From the NCBI GenBank assembly GCA_002786225.1, contig PEQN01000003.1:62001-126000 (forward strand): a stretch of DNA of 64,000 nt. The letters run 5' to 3'. The DNA comes from Leptospira sp. (lineage in GTDB: Bacteria; Spirochaetota; Leptospiria; Leptospirales; Leptospiraceae). Below are positions 20,060-30,232 of this stretch, one piece after another. Position numbers and translations under genes: made by a program. The notes below the pieces were generated by a model. That model was not told where the DNA came from and made no database searches. It worked only from the letters and a program-made list of their open reading frames with translations. The number at the start of each line of letters is the position of its first letter. Position 1 is the first letter of the stretch.

Positions 20060-20665
20060 ATGTCAAAAGCGATTGGAAATATTGAAACTTTTTATGAAAT
20101 CTTGGGTATTTCTTTTGATGCAAATCCTGAAGAAATTGAACAAGCATATATAAATGCAATCTTTTCCTATAATCAATTAGGAATTCAATCGAAAAATCAA
20201 GAATGGAATTCATATATATTAGAAATTACTAAAGCCTATACTATACTTTCAGATCAAATCTTAAGAGAAAAATACAATAGAACCTTAGATTTTGATATTG
20301 TAATCTTGGATAAAAATATAGATAAAACAGAACTGGCAGAACTTAGCATTGAATATAAGAAATATTCTTCTTCGCAATACGATAAAATTTTATTTAATTA
20401 CAATAAATTTAAAATAGAAATGAATGAAACTCTGTGGTTACTCAAAACAAGTTCGGTTTTCTTCTTTTTTAATATTTTATTTTGCTTTTCGTCCATCTAT
20501 ACTATTATGCTACTTACTGAAAATTCCTTTAGATACAATTATATTTATAAATTTCTTTATACACATTCAATTTCTCTCAGTTTTGCTATGATAGTAATCA
20601 ATTTTATTCTTTTTCGATTTCTTTGGCAAGAGCCAATCTTGAATCAAAAAAGAAGAATAAAGTAA
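20060..20665 (+). CDS. J-domain-like membrane protein lacking HPD
   Basis: FYEILGISFDANPEEIEQAYINAIFSYNQLG...ITKAYTILSDQILREKYNRTLDFD followed by two TM segments. Confidence 0.65.
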   Translation: MSKAIGNIETFYEILGISFDANPEEIEQAYINAIFSYNQLGIQSKNQEWNSYILEITKAYTILSDQILREKYNRTLDFDIVILDKNIDKTELAELSIEYKKYSSSQYDKILFNYNKFKIEMNETLWLLKTSSVFFFFNILFCFSSIYTIMLLTENSFRYNYIYKFLYTHSISLSFAMIVINFILFRFLWQEPILNQKRRIK

Positions 20666-20767
20666 TTGAGATATTTAAATTTTCATATATTCATATATTC
20701 AAATGGTATTTTTATTTTTTTTTATTTACAAATCGTACATACATATTGACCTGAAGTATATGCTTAT

Positions 20768-21133
20768 TTGGAGAAAAAAATGATTTCAGAGAATGAAGCC
20801 AGGAAGCTTTGTAACTCTGTGGAAATTCAATTAGTTTTAGGTAGCTATCCTAGAGGCCTCAGAGACCTAAATTACAAGAAAATTACAACTCGTATCAAGA
20901 ATTGTGAGAAAGCAATATCGTATTGGTTGGGAAGATACACAATTATAAAGAAAAAGCTAGATAAAATTAAAAAATCTGGACAAGATGTACCATTAATTCC
21001 TGAAATTAATATGGAAAATTATAAAAAGAAAGCTCGCATTTTTGAAGAAACTCTTTCTAGATACAATCAGGCTCTTAAAAAAATACCTTCAAAAAAATTA
21101 ATTGAAAAAACTATCTCTAAAAAGAGAAAATAA
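20768..21133 (+). CDS. Hypothetical basic protein
   Basis: 121 aa Lys-rich ORF with nearby GGAG (ttggagaaaaaaatg); in-frame ATG at 20780. Confidence 0.5.
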   Translation: MEKKMISENEARKLCNSVEIQLVLGSYPRGLRDLNYKKITTRIKNCEKAISYWLGRYTIIKKKLDKIKKSGQDVPLIPEINMENYKKKARIFEETLSRYNQALKKIPSKKLIEKTISKKRK

Positions 21134-22231
21134 TTCAGGATAACAGGCTCCGCTTAAGTGAACGCTATCCACAAAAGCTCTACAATTAAGTTTTTTAGAA
21201 TTTTGCGGATCAACAATATATGTTTTAAATTGAGGGTATTCTTTCCTTATTAATTCTATTTCATTATTAATAAAGGTCATATATTCATCAACTAATCCAC
21301 GATTTTCCATATCATCTCTTAATGGTTGAGCAACAATAGGCCAATAAATGATAGTAGGAATATTTTTATTGGCTAAAAGTCTAAGAGTTTTCTTGAAGAA
21401 TAAAATTTGTGTAGTAGCAGGAACATATTTTGCTCCAAAAAACATCTTAGCTATATTTTTTGCATCTTTCTCAATAAATTTATCATCTCCTTGGTGAAAA
21501 ATCTGATTTGGAATAGCTCCATATTCAATTCGATTTGCTTCTAATACAGTTTTATAGAAATTCTCTTTATAATCATATCCCTTAACCATAGTTAGATTTC
21601 CATCCTTAATCCACATTGCTTCTTTAGAATTGTCTTTTATGGAATTTGGATCGGGAGGGTATTTATAAACAAAAAATAGATGTTTGATAAACCATGTTTC
21701 TACTTCATCCCAACTCATACCCTTTCCTTCTGCTTTAAGTGGGTTCATTTCTTTTCGGGGTAGAAAATTTGAATTTTGTATCACAAAATTATAATCTAAG
21801 GAGTAACTAAAAGTATATTTTAAACTATTCTTGCTGAAAATGATGGGATCTGCCTCTAGAATAACAAAATCTATAGGAATATCATTAGATATTTTCTCTA
21901 ACCAATAATAGTGAAAAATAGGTCCCGCAAGTGGTGCACTAAAATTATAAGTTGCAGTATCTTTAAAAACTTTTTGAATATCTTTGTAAGAAAACTCACC
22001 AGAACGGGATGAGCCTAAAACCAAGGCAATCTTTTCTCCCTTAGATTGATGCTTAGGATAATTAGCTTTAAGAACATTAAATAAATCATCTTTAGACTCA
22101 TAAAACAAAATTTCTATTTTCTTCCATGGTATGGTATACTTTTTAACGAGCTCTAATGAAAATATCTTATCAAAAGAAAATAAAAATAATGAAAGCAGTA
22201 GTGGTAATATAAATATAAATTTATTTTTCAT
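21098..22231 (-). CDS. SGNH/GDSL-like protein of DUF1574 type
   Basis: Signal peptide, LVLGSSRSGEF (Ser block) and C-terminal DSVHLSGACYPEL (Asp-His block); next to MBOAT gene. Confidence 0.7.
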   Translation of the reverse strand: MKNKFIFILPLLLSLFLFSFDKIFSLELVKKYTIPWKKIEILFYESKDDLFNVLKANYPKHQSKGEKIALVLGSSRSGEFSYKDIQKVFKDTATYNFSAPLAGPIFHYYWLEKISNDIPIDFVILEADPIIFSKNSLKYTFSYSLDYNFVIQNSNFLPRKEMNPLKAEGKGMSWDEVETWFIKHLFFVYKYPPDPNSIKDNSKEAMWIKDGNLTMVKGYDYKENFYKTVLEANRIEYGAIPNQIFHQGDDKFIEKDAKNIAKMFFGAKYVPATTQILFFKKTLRLLANKNIPTIIYWPIVAQPLRDDMENRGLVDEYMTFINNEIELIRKEYPQFKTYIVDPQNSKKLNCRAFVDSVHLSGACYPELFSLFRDSFFN

Positions 22232-22235
22232 AGTT

Positions 22236-23687
22236 TTAGAATTGGAAATAAATAAATTCCGCTCCTTCAGGTGTAAATAATCCTAAAATAATTAAAGAGA
22301 TAGTAGCAAATAAAAATAAGGCTAAAATTCCTAAATTACTAATTCCGAAACCTTCCCAATTTTTCTTTTGGAGAAAATTAAAAAATAAAGTAGCTAAGAA
22401 TGCATAGCCGACAGGTTCAATTCCAGTTGCAAGTTTACCATCTTGGAAACTATGCATAGAAACTATCATCTGAAAAGCTAAATCGATATTCTCTGAATTG
22501 AAAAAAGAAGAGCCTATTGCACAAACCCACTGTGTGAATGAAAATCCTAAGATTATATACACTAAATAACGAACTTTACCTAGAAAATTATTTCCTTTTT
22601 CTAAATCAGTTTTTAAAAAAGGTAGAATTAAACAAAGCCTTCTCTCTATGGCAATTGCAAAACCATTCCAAGCTCCCCAGAATAAAAAGGTATAATTGGC
22701 TCCATGCCAAAGTCCACCTATAGTGAAGGCTAGAGTTAAATTAAATATATTTCTTAATTCAGATGATTTAGAACCACCTAAGGGAATATAAATATAGTCT
22801 CGTATCCAAGTTGATAAAGTATAATGCCATTTCTTCCAGAAATCTCGAATATTGGTTGTTAAGTATGGTGCAAGAAAATTCTCAGGTAGCTCTAAACCAA
22901 GCAATTTAGAAAGACCTCTAGCTATATCTGTGTATCCAGAAAAGTCACAATAAACTCTCATGGAATATCCAACAGTTGCGACTAATATGGAAACTGAGTT
23001 AAAAGCAGTTGGATCCGCATATACTGGTTGAATGATAGGTGCTATGTTATCTGCAATAATTAATTTCTTTAACATACCCTGGGTTATCAAATACAATCCA
23101 CTCGTTATCTTAACAGAATCAGGTTTGATTGGATTTTTGATTTGATAGAAGAAATCGCTATGACGAATAATTGGTCCTGCAACTAAATGCGGAAAATAAA
23201 ATATAAAAGTAAAATACTCTAGAAATCCTTCTTTTTCTTTAATTTTGCCATTATAGACATCTACAGTGTATGCAATAAAAACGAAGGAATAAAAACTAAT
23301 GGCTAATGGTAGAAAGATGGAACTTGAACCAGTATTTGACTCTAACCAAGAATTGAAGACTTGACTTTGAAATATTTCAAATCGAGTTATCTTATAGAGA
23401 AAATCAAGTAAAAGATAAAAGTATTTAAAGAAAAATAAATTAGAAATGTCTACGAACAGAATCAAAGAAAGTAGAGATTTTGATTTATGATCAAATAACT
23501 TTACAACTGCTAGATAATTAAAAATTGCAATGGCGAGGAAGTGAATTGCAAAAGCCGGAGACCATGCCGCATAAAAAAGTAAGGAAGCTATAAAAATAAA
23601 AACAAGTTTAGATTTCCCTCTGAGTTGCCAGTATAAAAAATAAACAAATAGAAAGAAAAATCCAAATGTAATTGAAGTAAATTTCAT
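22236..23687 (-). CDS. MBOAT-family O-acyltransferase (AlgI/DltB-like)
   Basis: 483 aa polytopic; YCDFSGYTDIARGLSKLLGLELPENF, RDFWKKWHYTLSTWIRDYIYIPLGG, GGLWHGANYTFLFWG. Confidence 0.92.
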   Translation of the reverse strand: MKFTSITFGFFFLFVYFLYWQLRGKSKLVFIFIASLLFYAAWSPAFAIHFLAIAIFNYLAVVKLFDHKSKSLLSLILFVDISNLFFFKYFYLLLDFLYKITRFEIFQSQVFNSWLESNTGSSSIFLPLAISFYSFVFIAYTVDVYNGKIKEKEGFLEYFTFIFYFPHLVAGPIIRHSDFFYQIKNPIKPDSVKITSGLYLITQGMLKKLIIADNIAPIIQPVYADPTAFNSVSILVATVGYSMRVYCDFSGYTDIARGLSKLLGLELPENFLAPYLTTNIRDFWKKWHYTLSTWIRDYIYIPLGGSKSSELRNIFNLTLAFTIGGLWHGANYTFLFWGAWNGFAIAIERRLCLILPFLKTDLEKGNNFLGKVRYLVYIILGFSFTQWVCAIGSSFFNSENIDLAFQMIVSMHSFQDGKLATGIEPVGYAFLATLFFNFLQKKNWEGFGISNLGILALFLFATISLIILGLFTPEGAEFIYFQF

Positions 23688-23753
23688 AATGATTGCTACT
23701 ATATTTTTTTAGTCCCAGAATTAGGTCAAGGGGATTGAATTTCAAAATTCCAA

Positions 23754-24917
23754 TTATTCAATCTTTAAAACCAATCCTTTTAGATAGTCTCCTTCAGGAT
23801 GGAATATATCTACAGGATGATCGAAACCATGTCCAAGTTCTTCTAAGACCTGGACTTTACGTCCCGCTTCTTGGCTTGCGGCAAAAATAATCTGACGAAA
23901 TAAATTTTTATCCATAAAGCCTGAACACGAAAAAGTAAAAATGATACTATTCCTTGCAATTTTTTGAATTGCAATTCTATTTAAATCTTTGTATGCCCTA
24001 GATGCTTGTGGAAGAGATTTTTTTGATTTTGCAAAAGCTGGGGGATCAAGCACAATTAGATCATACTTGGATACTTCCATTTCACGCAGAAAAGAAAAGA
24101 CATCCGCTACAGAATGTTGAAAAGATGTATCTTTTGGATAATTGATTTCTTGTATAATTTTAGAAACTTCTATAGCTTTTTGGGAGCTATCAATGTTGTG
24201 GATATTTTTTGCTTTGGCTCTTTTTCCGTAAATTCCAAAAGCTCCTGTAAAGCTAAATGTATTTAAAATACTTCGCTCACTAGCATAGGTTTCTATTTTC
24301 CTACGGTTCTCTCTTTGGTCTAGATAAAAGCCAGTCTTTTGAGAATCTTGAATTGAGAATAGAAATTCCAGTCCATTTTCTTTAAATCGTATTTCACTTA
24401 GATGCTTCTCATTTAAAAAGGAAAATCCTGAATTCTCATTTTTAATTGCAAAATACTTTATTCCCTTGGTCGCTAAAAATTCTTGTACAATACGAACCCA
24501 ATTCTTAACATAATTTGAACTTAAAGAAAAGATTGCTAACTCATGATAAATATCAACTGTTAAACCAGGAAGATAATCACCTTCCGAATTGATAAATCGA
24601 AATGAATTGGTTATACTAAAATTCAATAAACTTAATCTTAAATTCCAAGCATCCTTCAATCTAGCTAAAACACTATTTGTGTCAAATCTTACATCCGCTT
24701 CAGTAAAAAGCAGAAAACGAAGAGGAATTCTCCCATTCTTATCAAGGTAACCGATCCCAATTCGACCTTTACTATCCTCTATAGAAACTAGTTGAGCATC
24801 TTGAAGGGATGAATCCATTTCGTGAATTGCACCAGAATATACCCAAGGATTTTTTGATATTCGAAATGCCTTAGAGCTTTTGTCTTTAATTTTTACAACA
24901 GGATAATTTAAATTCAT
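23754..24917 (-). CDS. Class I SAM-dependent rRNA methyltransferase (RlmI-like, PUA domain)
   Basis: PUA-like N-terminus (ISKNPWVYSGAIHEMD), GFYLDQRENRRKIE, DLIVLDPPAFAKSKKSLPQASRAYKDLNRIA. Confidence 0.88.
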   Translation of the reverse strand: MNLNYPVVKIKDKSSKAFRISKNPWVYSGAIHEMDSSLQDAQLVSIEDSKGRIGIGYLDKNGRIPLRFLLFTEADVRFDTNSVLARLKDAWNLRLSLLNFSITNSFRFINSEGDYLPGLTVDIYHELAIFSLSSNYVKNWVRIVQEFLATKGIKYFAIKNENSGFSFLNEKHLSEIRFKENGLEFLFSIQDSQKTGFYLDQRENRRKIETYASERSILNTFSFTGAFGIYGKRAKAKNIHNIDSSQKAIEVSKIIQEINYPKDTSFQHSVADVFSFLREMEVSKYDLIVLDPPAFAKSKKSLPQASRAYKDLNRIAIQKIARNSIIFTFSCSGFMDKNLFRQIIFAASQEAGRKVQVLEELGHGFDHPVDIFHPEGDYLKGLVLKIE

Positions 24918-25092
24918 GGATCGGTAGTCATCACAGAAAACGATTTTGAACTCCGTGAAGATAGTTTAATTTCTAACCAAGATTGAAGCTTAAACATAAA
25001 TCGAGAACTCTTTTTCTCATGATATTTCTTTTCTTCGGCTTTGTATCACAGATTACAATTAGAAAAAGAAAGACCATAAGGCAGAGAGAAAA

Positions 25093-27546
25093 ATGAAATA
25101 TAAATTACTTGCGATAGCATTGACCCTTTTAGAGCCTATTTACTCCCAAAGTTTAGGCGTCTGGGAATACAAAAAGTCCATCAACATGAATACAGAAATT
25201 TCTCAGTTAGATAAACAATCAGGTTGGAGTCTTATTTCTCTACCTTTCAATTTTGCCAGTTTACCTTCTGATACAGAACCAGATTTATATTGGTTGAGGA
25301 ATACTTTTACTATTAATGATTGGGATCCAAATAAACCTTATTCTATTCGTCTCGGTATTATTTTAGATTGTGAACGAATTTGGTTGAATCAACGAGAGAT
25401 ACCTTTAAACCAGGATTGCGAATCCAATAAGCCTCAGGCTTATGATAAAATACGAATCATTGATTTACCTTGGAATCTTTTAAAAAAAGACCAAAAGAAT
25501 GAAATTAACATATTAGTTAAAAGATATTTTCCGAATGAAATCGGATTGGTTCAAGACAGAATAGAATTAGGCGAAAGTAAAAATATTTATAAAGATTATT
25601 ATTTGGAAGAGGCAATCAGACTAAGTTTTCTAGTTGTATATTTAACTGTTGCTTCCTATTTTTTATTTCTATACATCCGAAGACCTCAAGAAAAGGAATA
25701 TCTATTCTTTGCATTATTTTCACTGAATTTAGTGTTCTACCAGTTTCTAAGGTGCCAAAGTAAGTATTTTCTGAACCTAGATTTTTGGATGCTAAAGAAG
25801 TGGGAATATTGTGTTTTGCCAAGCTTTATTCCATTTATGGCTCACTTCATTAGATGCTTCTTCAAATATTCCTATTTTAACAGATATAAAGCCTTAGATT
25901 TAGCTTCACTGCTAACTTTTCTTGTTATCATTAATATTTCGGATATTCTTATTTTAGATCAATTGAATCGATATATCATTCAACCACTTTGGATTCTTTA
26001 TTTATTGAACTCATTGTTTATTTTGATTTCGGAATCAAGAAAATCCAATACAAATGCTATCTTAATTTTAATTGGAATATTAACGATTGTTCTATCTGCT
26101 GTTGTTGATATCTTAGCGGCTAGATTTGTTTGGAATATTCCTCGTGTTTCTGGATATGTGTTTATAGCAAATATTCTTTTCCAAGCCCTCATTTTAGCTA
26201 ACCGTTTTGTGCAAATAAATGAAGAAGTGGAAGATCTCAACAAAAATTTAGAAATCAAAGTTACAGATCGAACTAAGTCATTACAATTATCATTGGAAGA
26301 AATTAAAAAATTAAAAACCAACCAAGATGGTGATTACTTTCTCACATCTCTTTTATTAAAACCCTTGCATAGAAATTGTAATTCCAAGTCTCATCTAAAG
26401 ACAGAGTTTATAACTATCCAAAAGAAACAGTTTGAATTTAAAAATAAAATTCATCAGATAGGAGGAGATTTGTCTTTAACGGAAGAGATAGAATTAAAAG
26501 GGAAGAAATATATTTTATTTTTAAACTCAGATTCTATGGGTAAATCTATTCAAGGTGCTGGAGGTGCATTAGTTTTAGGTGTAATTGTAGAGTCCATCAT
26601 AGCTAGATTAAAAAATCATAATTTTAGGAATCGATTTCCTGAGAGATGGCTCAAAGATGCATTCTTAGATATTCAAAAAGCATTTGAAACCTTTGATGGT
26701 TCCATGTTTGTTTCTATGGTAATGGGTCTTCTTGATTTGAACAATGGATATATGTATTATTTTAATGCAGAGCATCCTCAACCTATTTTGTTTCGAAAAG
26801 GCCAAGCTAGTTTCCTACCAAACAATCAAAAGTTTTTCTTAAGAAAAATTGGGATTAAAGAAAATGAAGATAATTTTTTTATAGAAACTTTTCGCTTAGA
26901 ATCCCAAGATCAAATTTATATTGGCACTGATGGAAAGGATGATGTTTATTTCACTGATTCGGAAGGAAATAAATATATGAATGAAAATGAAAATAAATTT
27001 TTAGAATATATTGAAGAAACTAAAGGGAATTTAGAAAATTCGATTTTTCTATTACAAAGTAATTCAGAGTTAGCTGATGATATTTCCATTTTAAAAATTG
27101 AAAACACTAGAGTGTTAAAATTAGAAGAACCTACAAATATGGAATATTTAACTCATTTAAGGAAAGCTAAATCTCTAATTCAAAAAGGATACTACTATAA
27201 AGCAAAAAAAGAATTAGTTCTGTCTCTTAACTTACATCCAGATTACTTAGCAACAATTATACTCTATGGAAAAGTTGAATACCATTTGAAAAATTATGAA
27301 GATGCTTACTACATCTGGAAAAAAGCAGAAGAGAATTTTCCTGAAAATATAGATTTATTATATTTGCAAGCAATTGCACTTCGAAAGTGTAATCTTATCT
27401 TAGATAGCATTGATACTGCTGAAAGAATCAGATTGAGAGAGCCAGATCATCAAAAGGCTTTAATTTTATTGGAAGAGCTCTATTCTATGAATTACCAAAG
27501 ACCAAGTTTTGAAAAAGGGAATTCTATGGAATCTAGGGCAGCCTGA
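25093..27546 (+). CDS. 7TM sensor / SpoIIE-type PP2C phosphatase / TPR protein
   Basis: 817 aa: signal peptide, beta-rich periplasmic domain, 7 TM, coiled coil, HQIGGDLS...LNSDSMGKSIQGAGGALVLG...YIGTDGKDDV...LADDISILKI, C-terminal TPR. Confidence 0.82.
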   Translation: MKYKLLAIALTLLEPIYSQSLGVWEYKKSINMNTEISQLDKQSGWSLISLPFNFASLPSDTEPDLYWLRNTFTINDWDPNKPYSIRLGIILDCERIWLNQREIPLNQDCESNKPQAYDKIRIIDLPWNLLKKDQKNEINILVKRYFPNEIGLVQDRIELGESKNIYKDYYLEEAIRLSFLVVYLTVASYFLFLYIRRPQEKEYLFFALFSLNLVFYQFLRCQSKYFLNLDFWMLKKWEYCVLPSFIPFMAHFIRCFFKYSYFNRYKALDLASLLTFLVIINISDILILDQLNRYIIQPLWILYLLNSLFILISESRKSNTNAILILIGILTIVLSAVVDILAARFVWNIPRVSGYVFIANILFQALILANRFVQINEEVEDLNKNLEIKVTDRTKSLQLSLEEIKKLKTNQDGDYFLTSLLLKPLHRNCNSKSHLKTEFITIQKKQFEFKNKIHQIGGDLSLTEEIELKGKKYILFLNSDSMGKSIQGAGGALVLGVIVESIIARLKNHNFRNRFPERWLKDAFLDIQKAFETFDGSMFVSMVMGLLDLNNGYMYYFNAEHPQPILFRKGQASFLPNNQKFFLRKIGIKENEDNFFIETFRLESQDQIYIGTDGKDDVYFTDSEGNKYMNENENKFLEYIEETKGNLENSIFLLQSNSELADDISILKIENTRVLKLEEPTNMEYLTHLRKAKSLIQKGYYYKAKKELVLSLNLHPDYLATIILYGKVEYHLKNYEDAYYIWKKAEENFPENIDLLYLQAIALRKCNLILDSIDTAERIRLREPDHQKALILLEELYSMNYQRPSFEKGNSMESRAA

Positions 27547-27625
27547 ATTGTTGCAAAAATGTTTCAAAAATTAGCCAAAAGAAAGTCTTGTATTTGAAAT
27601 CAGCTTTACGATTCTAGTCTTTATC

Positions 27626-30232
27626 ATGAAGATTCAGAATTATATAGTAGCTGGTCTCTCCTTTCTCATACTAACAAGTCAAAATCCTATCTATAGCCAA
27701 GAACAGTTTCAAATCCAAGCAATTGAATCTTTAGATGAAGTAGTAAACTTGGATAGTATTTCAGTTAATGGAGCCAAGAATCTTTATTATAGAACTGAAA
27801 ATGAAATTAATCCGGAAATCTTCAAACAAGCTGACGATTGGTCGACCTTTGGTAAAATGGAATGGAAACCCTATATTGTGCCGGGAAATATTAATTCAGA
27901 AACTATTACTCCTTCAAGTGGTAAATTTTTTCGTGTTAGCAAATGGATCCAACTTCCTGAGGAATGGAAATCTCCTCATATTTCTATTCGATTAGGGATT
28001 ATATCTGATAAAGATAGAGTGTATTGGAATGGAACTTTCATTGGATCAACGGGTGATTTCTCAAATTCGTCCCCTGAGTCATATGATAAAATAAGAATCT
28101 ATAAGATACCTACTAATCTCTTAGTTCCAGGAAAAGTTAATAATTTATTTATAGAAATAAAACCTTTTTTTGATAATGATTCAGGAATCAACCAAGACAA
28201 AATTGAAATAGGTCCATCTGAAAAATTAGAAAGATCTTTCTTAAGAGATGAATATATCAAAATTATGTTACTTATGGTCTATGCCACTGTTGGATTTTAT
28301 TTTTTATTTTTGTTTATTCGTAGAAGAAAAGAATCTGAAAATTTATTTTTTGCCTTATTCACATTCAGCTTAGTTGTATATCAGTTCTTAAGAAATCAAA
28401 TAAAATATGATTTAGATATTAACTTTCACACAATGAAAACATTAGAATATTTAGTTTTAATGTTTATGATTCCTTTTATGACTCATTTCCTTAGAAAATA
28501 TTTTGATAAGTCTTACAATATTTTCTTGAAGTTTGCTGATTTAATCATGGCTTGTTGTTTTCTTGCAATACTAATAAATCAAGATATTAAATTTTATAAT
28601 AAATTAAACATTTATATAGTTCAACCAACTTGGATCATTTACATAGCAAATGTATTTACTATTTTAATCTATCATTCTTACAAGAAAGATTTAGATGCAA
28701 TATTAATGTTTGGTGGTTTTATATTTTTGATCACAGCAGCTGTCCTAGATGTCTTAAGTACAAGAAATATTATAGTTATTCCAAGAATGTCAGGTTATGC
28801 ATTTATTACCCTAATCTTGAGTATAGCTACTATATTAGCAAATCGATTTGTTAGATTGAATAGCCAAGTCGAAGAACTCAATGAGAATTTAGAACAGAAA
28901 GTCATTAAAAGAACTGGACAATTAAACCAAACATTAGAGGAAGTTCAAAATTTAAAAATTCAGCAAGATGGTGATTATTTCCTAACTTCCTTATTACTCA
29001 ATCCTCTTTCCACTAATTCTAATGAGAGTGAATTTGTGGATGTTCAATTCTTCACCAAACAGAAGAAAACTTTCGTTTTCAAAGATAAAATTCATGAAAT
29101 AGGCGGAGATATAAGCATATCTTCGTCAATCTTCCTTAAAGGTAAAAAATTCACTGTCCTCATCAATGGAGATGCTATGGGAAAATCCATCCAAGGAGCT
29201 GGAGGTGCCTTAGTTTTAGGTGTAGTTTTTAACGCAGTTTTAGCTAGATCGAATGCAGACCAAAATAAAAATAAACATCCTGAAATTTGGATCAAGGAAA
29301 CCTTTATAGAATTACAAAGAATATTTGAAAGTTTCAATGGATCTATGCTTATCTCAATTGTACTATGTTTGATTGATGATAATACTGGATTTATGTATTA
29401 CATCAACGCAGAACATCCGTGGACAGTTCTATTCAGAGATGGGAAATCTAGCTTTCTGGAAAATGAATTAGTTCTTCGTAAATTAGGATTTCCAGAAAAT
29501 GATGATTTGTTCTATGTAAAAACATTTCAACTTCAGAATGATGATATTCTTCTTATTGGATCAGATGGTAGAGATGATCTTCAGGTTGGCTTAGATTCAG
29601 AAGGCAGAAGAATCATAAATGAAAACGAAGAGTTATTTCTAGATTTAGTTGAGGAATCTCAAGCAGATCTCAACACTTTAGTTCAAAAAATAGAATCTAG
29701 AGGTGAGTATACAGACGATATAACATTAGTTAGAGTCCACTACTCCAACCCAAATGAACTTGTTAAGAATGATTTAGACACAGATTCCAAAGATAAACTA
29801 GAAAAAGGAAAAGAGCTGATTCGATTGGGAAAATTAGAGCAATCAATACAAATTTTAGAGCAATTGGTTGCTAAGAACTTTCCCCAAAAAGATACTCTTT
29901 TAAGTCTACTAGGACAGACCCACTTCAAATTAAAAAATTGGAATCTAGCTTTAACTCATCTTTTAGAAGCACTAGAAACCAAACCTTCTAATTCTGATTT
30001 ACTATTCTATGCTTCCTATTCTGCTAAAATGATACACAATTATAAATTAGCCTCTGAATGTGGTGAGCGTTGTTTCTTAAGAGATCCTTTGAATATCAAG
30101 AATTTAATCAATCTGGCTGATGTTTACAAAAAACTAGAACAGGGAAACAGAGCAAAATATCTAGTCAACAAGGTCTTAAAAAAGGAACCCAATAATCGAA
30201 ATGCACTAAGACTTTTGGAAATTTTAAATTAA
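27626..30232 (+). CDS. 7TM sensor / SpoIIE-type PP2C phosphatase / TPR protein (paralog of upstream gene)
   Basis: 868 aa, same architecture; HEIGGDISI...INGDAMGKSIQGAGGALVLG...LLIGSDGRDDL...TDDITLVRV. Confidence 0.82.
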   Translation: MKIQNYIVAGLSFLILTSQNPIYSQEQFQIQAIESLDEVVNLDSISVNGAKNLYYRTENEINPEIFKQADDWSTFGKMEWKPYIVPGNINSETITPSSGKFFRVSKWIQLPEEWKSPHISIRLGIISDKDRVYWNGTFIGSTGDFSNSSPESYDKIRIYKIPTNLLVPGKVNNLFIEIKPFFDNDSGINQDKIEIGPSEKLERSFLRDEYIKIMLLMVYATVGFYFLFLFIRRRKESENLFFALFTFSLVVYQFLRNQIKYDLDINFHTMKTLEYLVLMFMIPFMTHFLRKYFDKSYNIFLKFADLIMACCFLAILINQDIKFYNKLNIYIVQPTWIIYIANVFTILIYHSYKKDLDAILMFGGFIFLITAAVLDVLSTRNIIVIPRMSGYAFITLILSIATILANRFVRLNSQVEELNENLEQKVIKRTGQLNQTLEEVQNLKIQQDGDYFLTSLLLNPLSTNSNESEFVDVQFFTKQKKTFVFKDKIHEIGGDISISSSIFLKGKKFTVLINGDAMGKSIQGAGGALVLGVVFNAVLARSNADQNKNKHPEIWIKETFIELQRIFESFNGSMLISIVLCLIDDNTGFMYYINAEHPWTVLFRDGKSSFLENELVLRKLGFPENDDLFYVKTFQLQNDDILLIGSDGRDDLQVGLDSEGRRIINENEELFLDLVEESQADLNTLVQKIESRGEYTDDITLVRVHYSNPNELVKNDLDTDSKDKLEKGKELIRLGKLEQSIQILEQLVAKNFPQKDTLLSLLGQTHFKLKNWNLALTHLLEALETKPSNSDLLFYASYSAKMIHNYKLASECGERCFLRDPLNIKNLINLADVYKKLEQGNRAKYLVNKVLKKEPNNRNALRLLEILN

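Noticed and set aside
20690-20720. TCATATAT direct repeats and T tract upstream of the 20768 gene
   Set aside because: Typical AT-rich promoter sequence; too short to call a repeat or CRISPR-like element
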